DNA of 64,000 nucleotides from Siphonodentalium dalli (Eukaryota > Mollusca > Scaphopoda > Gadilida > Siphonodentaliidae), in assembly GCA_032622095.1 (NCBI GenBank), contig CP136068.1:11453729-11517728 (forward strand), in the 5' to 3' direction. Of the stretch, positions 1 to 11,835 are shown in pieces. Position 1 is the stretch's first letter. Each line of letters opens with the position of its first letter. Both the position numbers and the translations under genes were made by a program. A model generated the notes under the pieces. That model ran no database searches and was not told where the DNA came from. It saw only the letters and a program-made list of their open reading frames with translations.

Positions 1-372
1 TGCGCACGAATTATTAATCCGTGCACACGGATTATAAAATATATTTACCATGTCACCTCCCGGGCTCCATATCAATTCAACATATAACGAAGACCCTTTA
101 TCCCCATTGACATTCCTTGAGAAATGCAAGGGGGATTGCTAATCCGTGCGCACGGATTTTTATTATTTCGTGCGCACGGATTGTTAATTCGTACGCACGG
201 ATTACTAATTCGTGCGCACGGATTATTAATTCGTGCGCACGGATTATTAATTCGTCCGCACGGATTATTAATTTGTGCGCACGGATTACTATTTCGTGCG
301 CACGAATTACTAATCCGTGCGCACGGATTATATAATATATTTACCATGTCACCTTCCGGGCTCCATACTGAT
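1..372. repeat. 21-bp palindromic minisatellite
   Basis: About ten tandem units of ~21 bp fill 124-330. Each holds the perfect palindrome CGTGCGCACG followed by an AT-rich spacer (gattattaatt). A flanking block containing atatatttaccatgtcacc occurs before the array (about 36-75) and again after it (331-372), and the window opens inside another unit, so the array probably continues to the left as a higher-order repeat. Because the unit is a multiple of three, several frames on both strands stay open; I regard none as coding. Confidence 0.85.
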
Positions 373-627
373 CTGCTGTTGAACAAGAAAATAATATATA
401 TTTTTTTAATTTAAGACTTCAAGTTTTTTTATTTTCTTTTTAGATTTTTAGATTTTTGACCAAAAAAATTTATTTGAAAAAAAAAGCAAAATAGTTTTAA
501 AATTTAATGTTTTTTAAATAGGGCCGTTATTAACTTCTGTCGGAGTACCCCAAAGGCACCACACCAAATTTGGTTGAAATCGGTCAAGGGCTCTGGAAGA
601 AAAACTATAAACAGACCCGAACAGGCA

Positions 628-1691
628 GATATAGTTAACTTAGGTTTCAACTGCACGGGATCAAATTTGGGGTGGGCATGTAATGTGGATGTTGGGACAT
701 ATCTGGACCCCCATGCATCTTCTACATAAATCAGGTATATGTGCCTATAGCTTTGGATTTAGGACATCGAATTTGGATTTTGGGACATATTTTGACCCTT
801 CTGCATCTGCACATGACCCAGTTATAGTTGACTCAGGTTTTCGCAGCAGGTTTTCGGGCTCCAAATTGGGGTTCAAACATTTAAGGGCCCATCATAGAAA
901 ATGGGTAGGTGACAAAAGCTTTGGATTCTTGGAATATAATATGGATGTTGGGACATATCTGGACTCACCTGCATCTGGAAATGACTCAGGTATAGTTTAA
1001 TTAGGTTTACACTGTACGGGCTCAAATTTGGGGTTCACCATTTTAAGGGCACATCATAGAAATTGTATATGTGCTTATATCTTTGGATTCTGGCATATAA
1101 TATAGATGTCGGGACATATCTGGACCGTACTGCATCTGTACATGACTCAGGTATAGTTGACTTAGGTTTAAAGTGTACGGGCTCAAATTTAGGGGTTCAA
1201 CATTTGAAGGTCCCATCATAGAAGTGGGTATGTACCTATATATTTGGATTCTAGCTTATAATATGGATGTCTAGACCATCCTGCATCTGCACATGGCTCA
1301 GGTATAGCTGACTTCGGTTTCGCTGCACGGGCTTCAAATTGGGGTTCAAACATTTAAGGGCCCATCATAGAAAATTGTTAATTGTTGTGCCTCTATCTTT
1401 GGATTCTGAAATATCATATTGATGTTGGGACATATCTGGACCGTCCTGCATCTGTACATGACTCAGGTATAGTTGACTTAGGTTTAAACTGCACGGCCTC
1501 AAATTTAGGGGTTCACCATTTTAAGGACCCATCATAGAAAATTGGTATGTGCCTATATCATTGGATTCTGGCATATAATATGGATGTTGGGACATATCTG
1601 GACCCTTCTGCATCTGCAAATGACTCAGGTATAGTTGACTTAGGATTTCCCTGCACGGGCTCCAAATTGGGGTTCAAACATTTAAGGGCCA
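628..1691. repeat. ~160-bp tandem satellite, family A
   Basis: About seven imperfect tandem copies. The landmark string gactcaggtatagttgac recurs near 818, 978, 1141, 1294, 1457 and 1620, giving a spacing of about 153-165 bp. Each monomer also has 'ctgcacgggctcaaattt' and 'catatctggacc'. No conserved reading frame runs through the copies. The next array, with a different sequence but a similar period, follows without a gap. Confidence 0.8.
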
Positions 1692-2490
1692 ATATCAAAG
1701 CTAAATAATATACTTTGAACTGGGACAGGAAAATATCAAAGATCAATAATATATTTAATATGAAAAGATTAGAAATTGGTTTGTCTCGGCCTGTACCAGT
1801 CAAATCAGTTTGTCCCAGTGTTCCCTACTAAGATGTGCTTCAAAATTATCCTGTTCGGTCGGTCCCAGACCTTTCTACTGGGACAGGAAAATATCAAAGA
1901 TAAATATTATTTTTAATATGAAAAGATTAGAAATTGGTTTGTCTCAGCCTGTGCCAGTCAAATCAGTTTGGCCCATGGTTCCCAAATAAGATGTGCTTCA
2001 AAATTATTCTGTCTCGGTCGGTCCCAGACCTTTCTACTGGGACAGGAAAATATCAAAGATAAATATTATTTTTAATATGAAAAGATTAGAAATTGGTTTG
2101 TCTCGGCCTGTGCCAGTCAAATCAGTTTGGCCCATGGTTCCCAAATAAGATGTGCTTCAAAATTATCCTGTCTCGGTCGGTCCCAGACCTTTCTACTGGG
2201 ACAGGAAAATATCAAAGTTATATATTATTTTTAATATGAAAAGATTAGAAATTAGTTTGTCTCGGCCTGTACCAGTCAAATCAGTTTGTCCCATGGTTCC
2301 AAATAAGAAGTGCTTCAAAATTATCCTGTCTCGGTCTGTCCCAGAACTTTCTATTGGGACAGGAAACATAGATAAATAATATTTTTGAAATTGGTTTGAC
2401 ATATGTTTCTGAAATGGAATCTCAGCGCAGGATAATTATACTGTCTCGCCTGTCTCGGTTTGTCCCAGGACTTATCACTGGGACAAAAAT
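1692..2490. repeat. ~160-bp tandem satellite, family B
   Basis: Four to five copies of a monomer marked by 'ctactgggacaggaaaatat', 'aatatgaaaagattagaaa' and 'ccagtcaaatcagtttg'. The string aaaatatcaaag recurs near 1730, 1890, 2047 and 2206, a period of about 159 bp. The copies are more alike than those of the preceding array, so this array is younger or better homogenised. Short open frames inside it are repeat by-products. Confidence 0.82.
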
Positions 2491-4782
2491 GCCGTTGTAT
2501 TTTTTGTTGGCCACGTTTCTTGCCATATCTACTACACGCATACTAGTGTAAACGGGTTGATATAGAATTTTTTTCATAGGCATCAGTGCTAACGTTTTAG
2601 CGTATACTGTTGGCAATATAAATTTTGGGTCCAAAATTTCTTTAGATCTGAAAAATAGACATTTGGGAAAACTTTTTACCAAAAAAATATTGTCTGTCTA
2701 GCAGGGAATTCGCCTTGAAATCTTGTATTTTCGTAACTAGTGTCAGATCTGCATAAAAAAGGCACACAAGGCTATTGACCAATCAGGGCCCAGTGTCTAT
2801 TTTATTCCCTCCAATATATTCCTCCCGCATCCGCTAGACGTCACTCCGAACCCTATTTACACCAATGTAACCTAAAGCGACAGCCTGCTTTTTCGCGGAA
2901 TAACTGTAACTCCCTACATTTCTTCAGAATTACCCATCAATGGAAAAATGAGTTAAAAAACAATATCACTTCTGTGGTTCTTTATTTATCACACACAATT
3001 TAACCCCACCCCCTTTAACACATTATTCATCAAAAAAGCACAATTTCTCCACCATAAGTCATGTTCAGGCCCCATTTTCACACAGTTTTTGGGGTCTGGT
3101 GTTGCAAACTTGGATCAGCTATGGAAGACTTCTAGTCATTGGAGACAAAGGGTTGTTTTATTCCATGTTGTGTAGATTATTCTTGCATAATAAAAAGTCA
3201 TTGGAGACAAAGGGTTGTTTTATTCCATTTTGTGTAGATTATTCTTGCATAATAAAAAGTTTAGTACTTTAGTGGAGGTTTATTTAGAACTTTATGAGCA
3301 TGTTATATAGAACAACCCCGAAATAATTCACCATTTCGTCATCAAGTTGCAACAAAAAGGATCGTAGCTCTAAATATAAACATCAAAACAGGAAGCAGTA
3401 TACTCTGTATCAAATAATAATGATTGTAGGAGCTGGGGATAATAACGTTTTATGCATCAAGGTCCATGTTTTCTGAGATTTTGTCAATATGGTTTCCCCT
3501 ATACCATTATTCAGATATTCAAATTTGGCATCAGTTTCCAAAACAATTTGTGAAATTCAGGCACATTCATTGGCATATCCAATATAATTAAGGCATTCAT
3601 ATCGACACTGAAGTGTTTTAGGAGGAAACTTCAAATGATTTTACAGATTAAAGCACTTTGTTTTCACTATTTATACACAAAAACCTTTAAAAATGGACAA
3701 AAACACCCAAAATGGCATTTTTATAAAAGGGCAATTCTCAACATTCAAAGGGCCATAATTTTATTTTCTACACCATGATTTTGGAATTTCCTTCACAGTG
3801 TGTTTAACCATGTATACTTAAGTGATTATGAGAAATAAAGGGAAAATGGATATATATTTATTGAGTTGTATGACCTCAAATATGCTTTATCATCACGCTG
3901 GTTCTGGACGACATGCAAATTTGGCTGTCCATACAATGGTGGAACACACATCTTGTTTAAGAATATTTTTGTCTTCTCAATCATAGATGCATAAAGAGAA
4001 CATATTTTGTGTACAACCTAGAGCGGAAATGACTAAAACAACAAGAAATCCCTTAATTTTCTTTAGTTTTTAAAATACAAGACCATAAAAAAAGGATTTT
4101 AACTAATTTTGAGAAATTGAGGCTCCGAAATTAGAAAAACTCCAAATTTTGGAGGCACATAACTAAACAAAATACTCAACGTATCTGGGAAAGATTTTCT
4201 GTTCTGTAATCATTTTTTTATAAACAATCTTGAAAATCCATAAATTTAGTATTTTTATAAAATTTTGACAAATTTATTTTACAAAATTCATCAATTTCGC
4301 ATTTCTTGATTTTTTTTTTTTTTTAGTATGTTGTTTGTGATTGGTTAAAGCATTTATTCCCATGAGAAACTTTGTGTTGTAATTAGTTTGAGGTGAAACC
4401 ATAAATGCACTGGACTATAAAGCACACGTACCAGTCCCCACATTGCTGACCATGGCAAAACTGTCTGTCATCGTTTGTCATTCGTCTCTCCTATTTCAAG
4501 ACTCCTATTCAGCTGACAAGTCTGAATGAACACCCACTTGCACAAAGTCTTATGGTTGGGACCATATTTCACCACAGCACAACAAATGATTATTACCACT
4601 TTAGAGCGCGTTCTCTTGTAGATTAATAGTAAGTCAGTATTTTACCCGCACGATAATATTCCATAATTTTGAGGCGAAGTTGAGCGGAATCGGGTGTTAA
4701 TGAGGCTTTGTTTTCATTAACACACACTTCCGGTAAAGTCACCGATCACGTGATCACATGATGACAGAGTGGTAATAATAGT
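2491..4782. other. AT-rich non-coding stretch
   Basis: No supported gene. It contains one 62-bp tandem duplication (listed separately), a T run near 4310-4325, and scattered A/T-rich text. A CCAAT-like 'gaccaatca' lies near 2778, without other promoter evidence. Confidence 0.5.
3137..3260. repeat. 62-bp tandem duplication
   Basis: Two adjacent 62-bp copies, 3137-3198 and 3199-3260, beginning cattggagacaaaggg. They differ at only about two positions (ccatgttgtg against ccattttgtg), so the duplication is recent. Confidence 0.9.
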
Positions 4783-4962
4783 ATAACATGATTTTGTCTG
4801 GCGTCATGGTTTATTAACGGCCCTCCAGGAATTATTAACAGCCCTCGGGCCTATTAGTGGCTCTCGGCTGCACATGATATCGGGCCTCTAATAGGCCATT
4901 GGGCTGTTAATCATTCTTGTTGGGCTGACAATAAACCATGACGCCTTTAAAAATCATGTTAT
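4783..4962. mobile_element. MITE-like element with ~40-bp inverted ends
   Basis: The left end (ATAACATGATTTT, then GGCGTCATGGTTTATT) is matched in reverse complement by the right end. Thirteen outer bases match, then a 4-base mismatch, then about 16 more matches. The 180-bp body has 'cggcc/gggcct' motifs and no reading frame. It is probably a non-autonomous DNA transposon; I could not fix a target-site duplication. Confidence 0.7.
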
Positions 4963-5164
4963 GGGACATCGGTATATTGTTAGCTTACATGTAGTGTTAA
5001 AGTTTAATTGAGTTAGTGTTAAAATTATATTAAATTAAAATGTTTTTGGAAACATATCTCTTTTAATCTACTTCATTATTCGACTGGCATTGGTCATATT
5101 TCCAAATCTATAGTAATAATAGTTTACAATGACATGGTCATATCTGGCATTATCGTTAATGAAC

Positions 5165-5279
5165 AGCACTCTGGAATGATGAACAACCCTTTCATCTCGG
5201 GCTGCTAATAGTCCCTTGTGCTGCTAATCATTCCTGACGGGTCGTTAGTAAACCATAACACCCTAAAAAATCATGTTAT
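5165..5279. mobile_element. Partial second copy of the 4783 MITE
   Basis: This matches the right half of the 4783-4962 element, including 'ctgctaatcattcctgacggg' against 'ctgttaatcattcttgttggg' and the terminal 'aaaatcatgttat'. The left inverted end is missing, so this is a truncated or rearranged copy. Confidence 0.6.
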
Positions 5280-6626
5280 TGTTATATATTGAAAAGTACA
5301 ATGATAACCATATAATCTCCATTGTTCGGCAAAGTAAATCACATGAGTGCAATGACACGCTGTGTTAGCAAATAACCGCGTGCTCACTCCGTAAAAAAAA
5401 CTATGATAAAACAACAAACACCTTCTGGGTTCTTTGAACACAGGGGACGTGGCTAGAGGGTCTCCGTTGGGGAGTGTCCACCTTGAGGAGTTCCAATTGC
5501 ACCCCCTTGAATCCGACCAAACACGGTTTTGCATATTTCCATTTGACCCCACCCCCTTGCACTTACGTTATCTGGCCTAATAGCCTATGCATAAACAACG
5601 GTTCTATATGCCTGGCATGAGAACATTCAGATATTTGAACCCTTTGTGCACTACCAATTTGCTTTTCGCAGTCTTTATTCAGCAGCGAAGGGGAAACAGG
5701 CTCTGGCACTGCAGCACATTTGATCACTGGCAAACAGTGTGAAAGACCATTTAGCACCCATCTCCAATGATGGTAGAGCGTTTTTAATTTACATACCATG
5801 CACTGCATTGCACTCCATGACAAAACCAACATCCATTACTTATATTCACACTCAATCTGAACTGACAAATTAATTTATTGCGCCTATTTTCAACAAAACC
5901 TTGGTTGAGTGCATGGAAATATCTTCAATACAATATCAAAGCAAGTGTTAGTTTGCATGTGACATCACATGGCGTCATAAGAAATAGTGTCTATTTGAGT
6001 GCACATACTGCATTTGGGGACCATATTAGATCTCAGGTTTTCATTGACCAATCAGAGTGAAATTTTGTGTGTCATATTTTATGACCCAATATACTAGTAG
6101 GCCTTGATCCAAATCTGGGCCACATTGGACCCATGGTTGAAAAGTTAATAAATGCGCCAAAAACATGACCGAGTTATACACATACACCCTCACATACACA
6201 AAGATACACTCACAGATGGCAGGTTTTATATACCGGTATATAGATTGGATCATTTATGTTGAGTATAAGAGATGGCCCCATATATGGCTGGATTTAGGTA
6301 CAGTCTCCCTTTAAATAGATTGTTATATATCATTTTCAACATAGCAATCAACATCATGACCAAAGCTATTTGTACTTTACATAATTTCATTCTAAAATAA
6401 TTTATCTGCCCTTGTCCTTTCAGAATGGTGTATATACATGTGGTCAGAGGTCTATGTACATAATTAGAAGTTTTGGAACTTCTAGATGTCAATTGTAAGT
6501 GATTATTTATAGTTTCAAAGACAATTAAAGAAGACATTCCTGCAAACATTGGTGGATTTTATTAATATCTGCCGGCCAGGAATGGGCATATTGAATGCAA
6601 TGATTATCCCAGACAAAAACAATTAT
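5280..6626. other. Non-coding stretch
   Basis: Several open frames of 60-99 codons exist on both strands, but none shows a recognisable domain, splice pattern or repeated context. A CCAAT-type 'gaccaatcagagtg' lies near 6047. I see nothing else to annotate. Confidence 0.4.
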
Positions 6627-6765
6627 GAAATAAATATAGTTTGTTAGTGTTTTATTGAATGGTATGGCCCTGCGGTCATTATTTGAAGCGGTTCACACTT
6701 GAATGTGCTCCAACTGGCCACAGCGCCATACTCTCAATAAAACACACTCAAACTACATTCATTTC
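6627..6765. mobile_element. ~140-bp imperfect inverted-repeat (MITE-like)
   Basis: The left arm (gaaataaatatagtttg, then gtgttttattga, then ggtatggc) and the right arm (gccatact, tcaataaaacacac, caaactacattcatttc) are reverse complements with scattered mismatches. The arms meet around a short GC-rich centre. No coding potential; it could fold as a hairpin. Confidence 0.65.
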
Positions 6766-7230
6766 TTATATTCATAAATACTTTTTCTGAAATTTGGATC
6801 AGGGAACGATCCAGGTCTGTTTTGAAACCTGTTACAGGTGAGGGCGCCAAACTTATGGAAGGCCAAATGTCTCGAAATTCCCCAGAGCTCGATTTAACTG
6901 AATTTGTATTACCACTTGCGATGCAATTTCCAATTTCTGCTAACCAATTTAAAATAAAAAAAATAGTATTGGTAGGGAATGCTATACAAAAAATACCCAG
7001 TATAACTATAACAAATTAAAAAATTAAATCGACCCTGGGGTGTCCCAAAAAATATATGGATTCTTCGCTGGTTTGGATATAATTAATACCATGCAGCAAT
7101 GTGAGTTAGCCCAATATGCCACCTGTGAATTATCAATCGATTAGTCCGTGACCATATTCTTAAAGGCATGCACGCCTGTTCTAATACTTTTAGTCATCTA
7201 GGTCAAAAAGATGTGACATTGGTTCATGTT
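6766..7230. other. Non-coding stretch
   Basis: A 65-codon frame at 6822-7019 has no recognisable feature. Nothing else is seen before the TIR-bounded satellite. Confidence 0.4.
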
Positions 7231-8378
7231 ATCAGCAGATTATCACCTAAAACGCTGATCAGCAGATTTCCCAATTTTAGTTTAACTCAAATATAACGAC
7301 GATGGCGGGTTGTAGGTTGTGCAAATGACTTGTAATTAATGGGACATAACCAGGTGCATGGATAGAAAACCATTTGGCCGACGTCCACTCCAGTTGAGCA
7401 GTTCAAAAATCCCGTTCAGCGGTTCATCACTTCATATCGAGCTGTTCAGCAGATTACCCGAACGCAGTTTAACCGATTTTTAACGAGGATGTTCGGGTAT
7501 GTGTTGTGCAAATGACATTTTATCGATGGTCCATAAAGAAATACAGAAAGAAAACACCGACATACACACCAGTTCAGCTGTTCAAAATCGGGTTCAGAAC
7601 TCTATTTGGGGCAGTTCAGCAGAATCTCCAAAACTCAGTTTAACTGATTTTTAACAAAGCTATTCAGGTATAGGTGATGCAAATGACATTTTATCGATGG
7701 CTCATAACCAGGACATGGATAGAAAACCGTTTGGCCGACGTCCACCCAAGATCAGCAGTTCAAAATCCCGTTCAGCACTTTACCGGGAACAGTTCAGAAG
7801 AATCCCCGAACGCACTTTAACCGAATTTTAACGAGGATAGTCGGCTATGTGTTGTGCAAATGATATTATATCGATGGTCCATGAAGATATACAGGAAGAA
7901 AACACGATTTGGCCGACATACACCACAGTTCAGCAGTTCAAAATCCGGTTTAGCAGTTCATCAGAATCTCCAAAACTCAGTTTAACTGATTTTTAACAAA
8001 GATATTCAGGTATAGGTGAAGCAAATGACATTTTATCGATGGCTCATAAGAGGTACGTGGATAGAAAACCGTTTGGCCGACGTCCACCCCAGATCAGCAA
8101 TTCAAAATCCCGTTCAGCACTTTACCGGGAACAGTTCAGCAGATTCCCCGAACGCAGTTTAACCGATTTTTAACGAGGATAGTCGGGTATGTGCTGTGCA
8201 AATGACATTCTATCGATGATCCATACAGAAATACGGGAATAAAATACGATTTGGCTAACATACACCCCAGTTCAGCAGTTCAAAATCCCGTTCAGCACTG
8301 AGTTTTGGAGATTCTGCTGCACTGCCGCAAATCGATCAGCGTTTTATGTGATAACCTGCTGATTCAGCGTTTTAGGTA
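7231..8378. mobile_element. TIR-bounded array of alternating ~172-bp monomers
   Basis: About six monomers of ~168-178 bp lie in tandem. They alternate between type A (tttaaccgatttttaacgag, then ttgtgcaaatgaca) and type B (tttaactgatttttaacaaag, then gatgcaaatgac), forming a ~345-bp dimeric higher-order unit. Landmarks fall near 7464, 7638, 7810, 7979 and 8157. The array lies between inverted ends: 7231-7260 (…tcacctaaaacgctgatc) and 8334-8363, which match in reverse complement over about 30 bp with two mismatches. Part of a B monomer is inverted at 8299-8320. This is the layout of satellite-carrying non-autonomous transposons described in bivalves. Whether it moves by a DDE or rolling-circle route is unknown. 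Confidence 0.7.
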
Positions 8379-9620
8379 CACCCGCATTACCAGATCCTGG
8401 AAACGCATTTATTAAACAACTCGAATCACTTCTTTACAAATTTCTTTAGAATTCGAATAGGGACAGAATAAAAAGAAAGCTCATGTGTCAAGACCATCAA
8501 CATGGCGGTTTGAAAATGGTAGATATAAGAAACTTTATAATGTCAATGAAATTAACTTGGGTTAGACGTCTTGTATCAATGACCTCGAAATGGATCCCTT
8601 TAACTGATCTTTTGCCGATGACTCACTATTTCTTTTTTATGACAGCATGTACTTGCGAAACTACTCCAAAAATATATTAAATCCATTTTGGCGTGATATA
8701 CTCACAGCATGGAGCTATTTCAGCGAGAAGAACGAGTCAAACAGGAATATATGTACATGGGTCTTATGGAATAATCCAAACATAAAGTTGCACGACAAAA
8801 TGATAAACTTCGCTACATGGAGAAGACATGGCATATTTTGTATTAATGACTTGATACATACAGATGGTAAATTCCACACACCCGAAAGTCTTTACGCGTC
8901 TTTTAATGTATCCACCGACTTCATCACCCTGAACGCAATTCACAGACAAATTAATTCATTAGCCAAAAAATATACGAAAACCTTAACTCGTTGTAGTAAT
9001 CCCATACAACCCAGCAATATGGTTCCACTTTTGCAAAATTCAAAGGGTGTGCAAGACTTCTACATGATAAAATTTTGAATGCTATGAAATTTTCCCCCAA
9101 GCCCCAAAGCAAATGGACAATTGAACTTGGGGAGCCAGAAATACACTGGACAACTTTCAACCGCCTACCTTACTCCACGACGCCTGATACAAAGCTTCAG
9201 TGGTTACAGTTTAGGATTACTTCTCAGATATTATCAACTATAAATAGATTTCTTAAAATAATAAAAGTAAGATCTGATGACCAGTGTAATCGATGCAGAA
9301 ATAATGAGGACATCTCACATATATTCTGAGACTGCGCATGCGTACAATATTTCCTAGGTGAGCTTAAACAATTGGTTAACCAAAAATAACCTTAATCTCA
9401 AAACTTCGAAACAAATAATTATTCTAGGTTCTCCACCAAGAGAAGGAAATTATACCACCAATTTGTTTTGGCTGCTATTCAAACAATACATATATCGAAC
9501 TAAATCAATGCTTTTATAGCAGCCCTCCAATACAGATATTGATGTGACAAATTCAATGCTCGTTGTAATATGAAGATTGCAGAATTTGAGAAAAACTGGT
9601 TCCTGATTGAAAGCGATATA
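8378..9620 (+). pseudogene. L1/Tx1-type LINE ORF2 C-terminal remnant
   Basis: The translated text follows the C-terminal part of L1/Tx1-type ORF2 after the reverse transcriptase: an LPDP-like start, 'NRDRIKRK', 'GGLKMVDIRNF', a long helical stretch, then a zinc-knuckle-like C-x2-C-x7-H-x4-C near 9286-9335. The tail matches the usual end (KQYIYRTK, then EFEKNWFLIESDIK at about 9575-9620). It is dead: two tryptophan positions have become stops (TAG near 8449, TGA near 9327), and frameshifts fall near 8650, 9075 and 9500. RT and endonuclease are absent, so it is a 5'-truncated insertion. Its end is cut exactly by the next element. Confidence 0.75.
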
Positions 9621-10253
9621 AAGGTGACACTCCACAGTTTCAACAGGTAGGGGCCCAGAAATAGGGGGCCCATATATTCATTGAAATTGATCTGGATTAT
9701 GATCCCAAACCATATAGACAATATATATGCCTGAAATTTGTACAGAATAGGCATTCATAATTTGATACACAAATTCCATAATATATGGGCTATCAAGAGT
9801 TATGGCCCTTGATATTTGAATCGAAAATGTGAATTTTATTCAAAAAATGACAAAAATATTGCATTTTTATACCCAAGGGGCACGAATACCAGATTTTTTC
9901 AAGCATGGTCACCTATGTTGGTTCAAAGGCCTCTGGCTTCCAACATCAATGTGAAAATTTTTACAATTCCAGAAAATCTATTTTTAATGCAGATGACAAA
10001 TTTTGGGTGCTAAAAAATTGACCCAGTATCTAGACCCACTGTTTCGCAGAAAACGCTACTGCTGTCTATGGGTGGGGTCAAGGTCACTTGCACTTAATTT
10101 GTTCATCAGTCTAGAACACCTTCTAAAATTACACAAACTCATATCCCACCTTGTCTCAATATACATACCACATCAATGGTGCCAGAAACCACTAGCACTT
10201 TATATCTATAAAATCACCCCTACTGATCATTCGAAACTGTGGAGAGTCACCTT
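9621..10253. mobile_element. 633-bp non-autonomous element with 20-bp TIRs
   Basis: The left end 9621-9640 and right end 10234-10253 are inverted repeats of 20 bp with one mismatch (AAGGTGACaCTCCACAGTTT). The first ~340 bp recur at about 90% identity at 32975-33304, directly before the Helentron gene remnant, and include the same short reading start (MVTYVGS). The simplest reading is an internally deleted, non-autonomous relative of that Helentron, since Helitron2/Helentron elements are known to carry inverted terminal repeats. An ordinary cut-and-paste MITE is the alternative. No clear target-site duplication was found. Confidence 0.65.
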
Positions 10254-11184
10254 AAGAGATATGCAATATCATTTTCCGGTCATCGGGACTACATAACCAT
10301 ATTTCTGGAGTCATGCGGATTAAAATTATATACGACACCCCGTGTATTACTTCAAATAATATGATAATATGCAATGCATATATAGAACAACCGCGACATA
10401 ATAGTAAGAAGACGGACAATGCAAAGGATCGTGCAAATGATCATGGAACTATATGCCAATATATATTATATAGGCCTTTACGCATTTCAGCGATGCGAAT
10501 TCTTGATTGTTAGTGTAGATCGTTTTGGATGCCAGTGGACTTCGATAAGTACATAATGCCCTAATAGCAACCGCATCGGGCCGAATTGTTATCACCGCTG
10601 GGTGCAATTGCTCTCACAATGAAATGGTCAAATCACGGAATCGGCAGTGGACCAGCGGGATGATTATGAAATTAGCAACTTCAGTTTTTCCGAATAACTC
10701 CTATGTGATTTAGGCCTATAAATTAGTTTAATTTTGGCCAATTTCGTTGCTTAGCTCAACGAAAACAAGCGAAGACGTCATGACATGGTCCATGACGTCA
10801 TTGGCGTCATTTGGTTTTGTGGGCCAGAATCCAGACGCATTTGGTGTCCGCTGGAAACACTGATTTCACATCACTACACTAGACATCATGATATATACAC
10901 ATACACACCTCAATAGAGGCTCTATCAGCACCGCGTATAATCGCTTTTGTTAGAAATTCGGAAACAGCTTATTTAATGTATATTTGTCTTTAATAAGCCT
11001 TTTCTATTTCCTGCGTTTATCGATCTTTTTTAGTCGCCAGTACGCAAATGAATGCTTTATTGCAAATACACAAATCAATCAGTAACACGAATAACATTTT
11101 ATATCCGATATGTACACAATAAATATGGTACCTCCCCCCTCCCTACACACGTGTTGTTTGTTTGGGTTTCTTTGTTCATTGATT
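10254..11184. other. Non-coding stretch
   Basis: No supported gene. Clustered tgacgtcat motifs lie near 10777-10815 (three occurrences within about 40 bp), which resemble CRE sites but may be chance or repeat-derived. Confidence 0.4.
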
Positions 11185-11835
11185 GCAGCGCGGTGTCGGG
11201 GCATCGCCTTTCAATTGCGCTTGGGTGCAGCGCAATGTCTCCGCGCCGAAGTGCAATTGCGATTGAGTGCAGCGCAATGTCGCCCCATCGCAGTGCAATT
11301 GCGCTTGAGTGCAGCGCAATGTATCCGCGTCGCAGTGCAATTGCGCTTGAGTGCAGCGCAATGTCTCCGCATCGCAGTGCAATTGCGCTTGAATACAGCG
11401 AAAAGTCGCCGCATCGCAGTGCAATTGCGCTTCAGTGCAGCGCAATGTCTCCCACCGCAGTGCAATTGCGCTTGAGTGCAGCGCAATGTATCCGCGTCGC
11501 AGCGCAATTGCGTTTGAGTGCAGCAAAATGTCACCGCATCGCAGTGCAATTGCGCTTGAGTGCAGCGCAATGTCGCCGCATCGCTGTGCAATTGCGATTG
11601 AGTGCAGCGCAATGTCGCCGCGACGTAGTGCAATTGCGCTTGAGTGCAGCGCGATGTCACCGCACCGCAGTACAATTGCGCTTGAGTGCAGCGCAATGTC
11701 ACCGCGCCGCAGTACAATTGCGCTCGAATGCAGCGTACTGTCGATGCACCACATTGTAATTGCGCTTCGGTACAGTGAAATGTCACCGCAATGCAGTGTA
11801 GTTGCACTTCAGTATAGGTGCCGTGTAACGTAATT
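11185..11835. repeat. 42-bp minisatellite open in several frames
   Basis: Fourteen to fifteen units of 42 bp, each with the core cagtgcaattgcgcttgagt and then gcagcgcaatgtc. Variation sits mainly in the 'tccgc/gccgc/tcaccgc' part. As 42 is a multiple of three and stops are rare, frames of 120-235 codons stay open on both strands. The units contain short inverted motifs (ttgcgc…gcgcaa) and could form hairpins. I treat the frames as repeat by-products, since no upstream coding context or domain supports a protein. Confidence 0.85.

Noticed and set aside
5563-5832. 89-codon minus-strand frame with a Cys-rich start
   Set aside because: No recognised domain, splice signals or repeat context; the length is compatible with chance.
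9621-10253. TTAA target duplication (piggyBac-like) for the TIR element
   Set aside because: The left flank is ATA rather than TTAA, and the right 'cttaag' overlaps the TIR; no consistent duplication.
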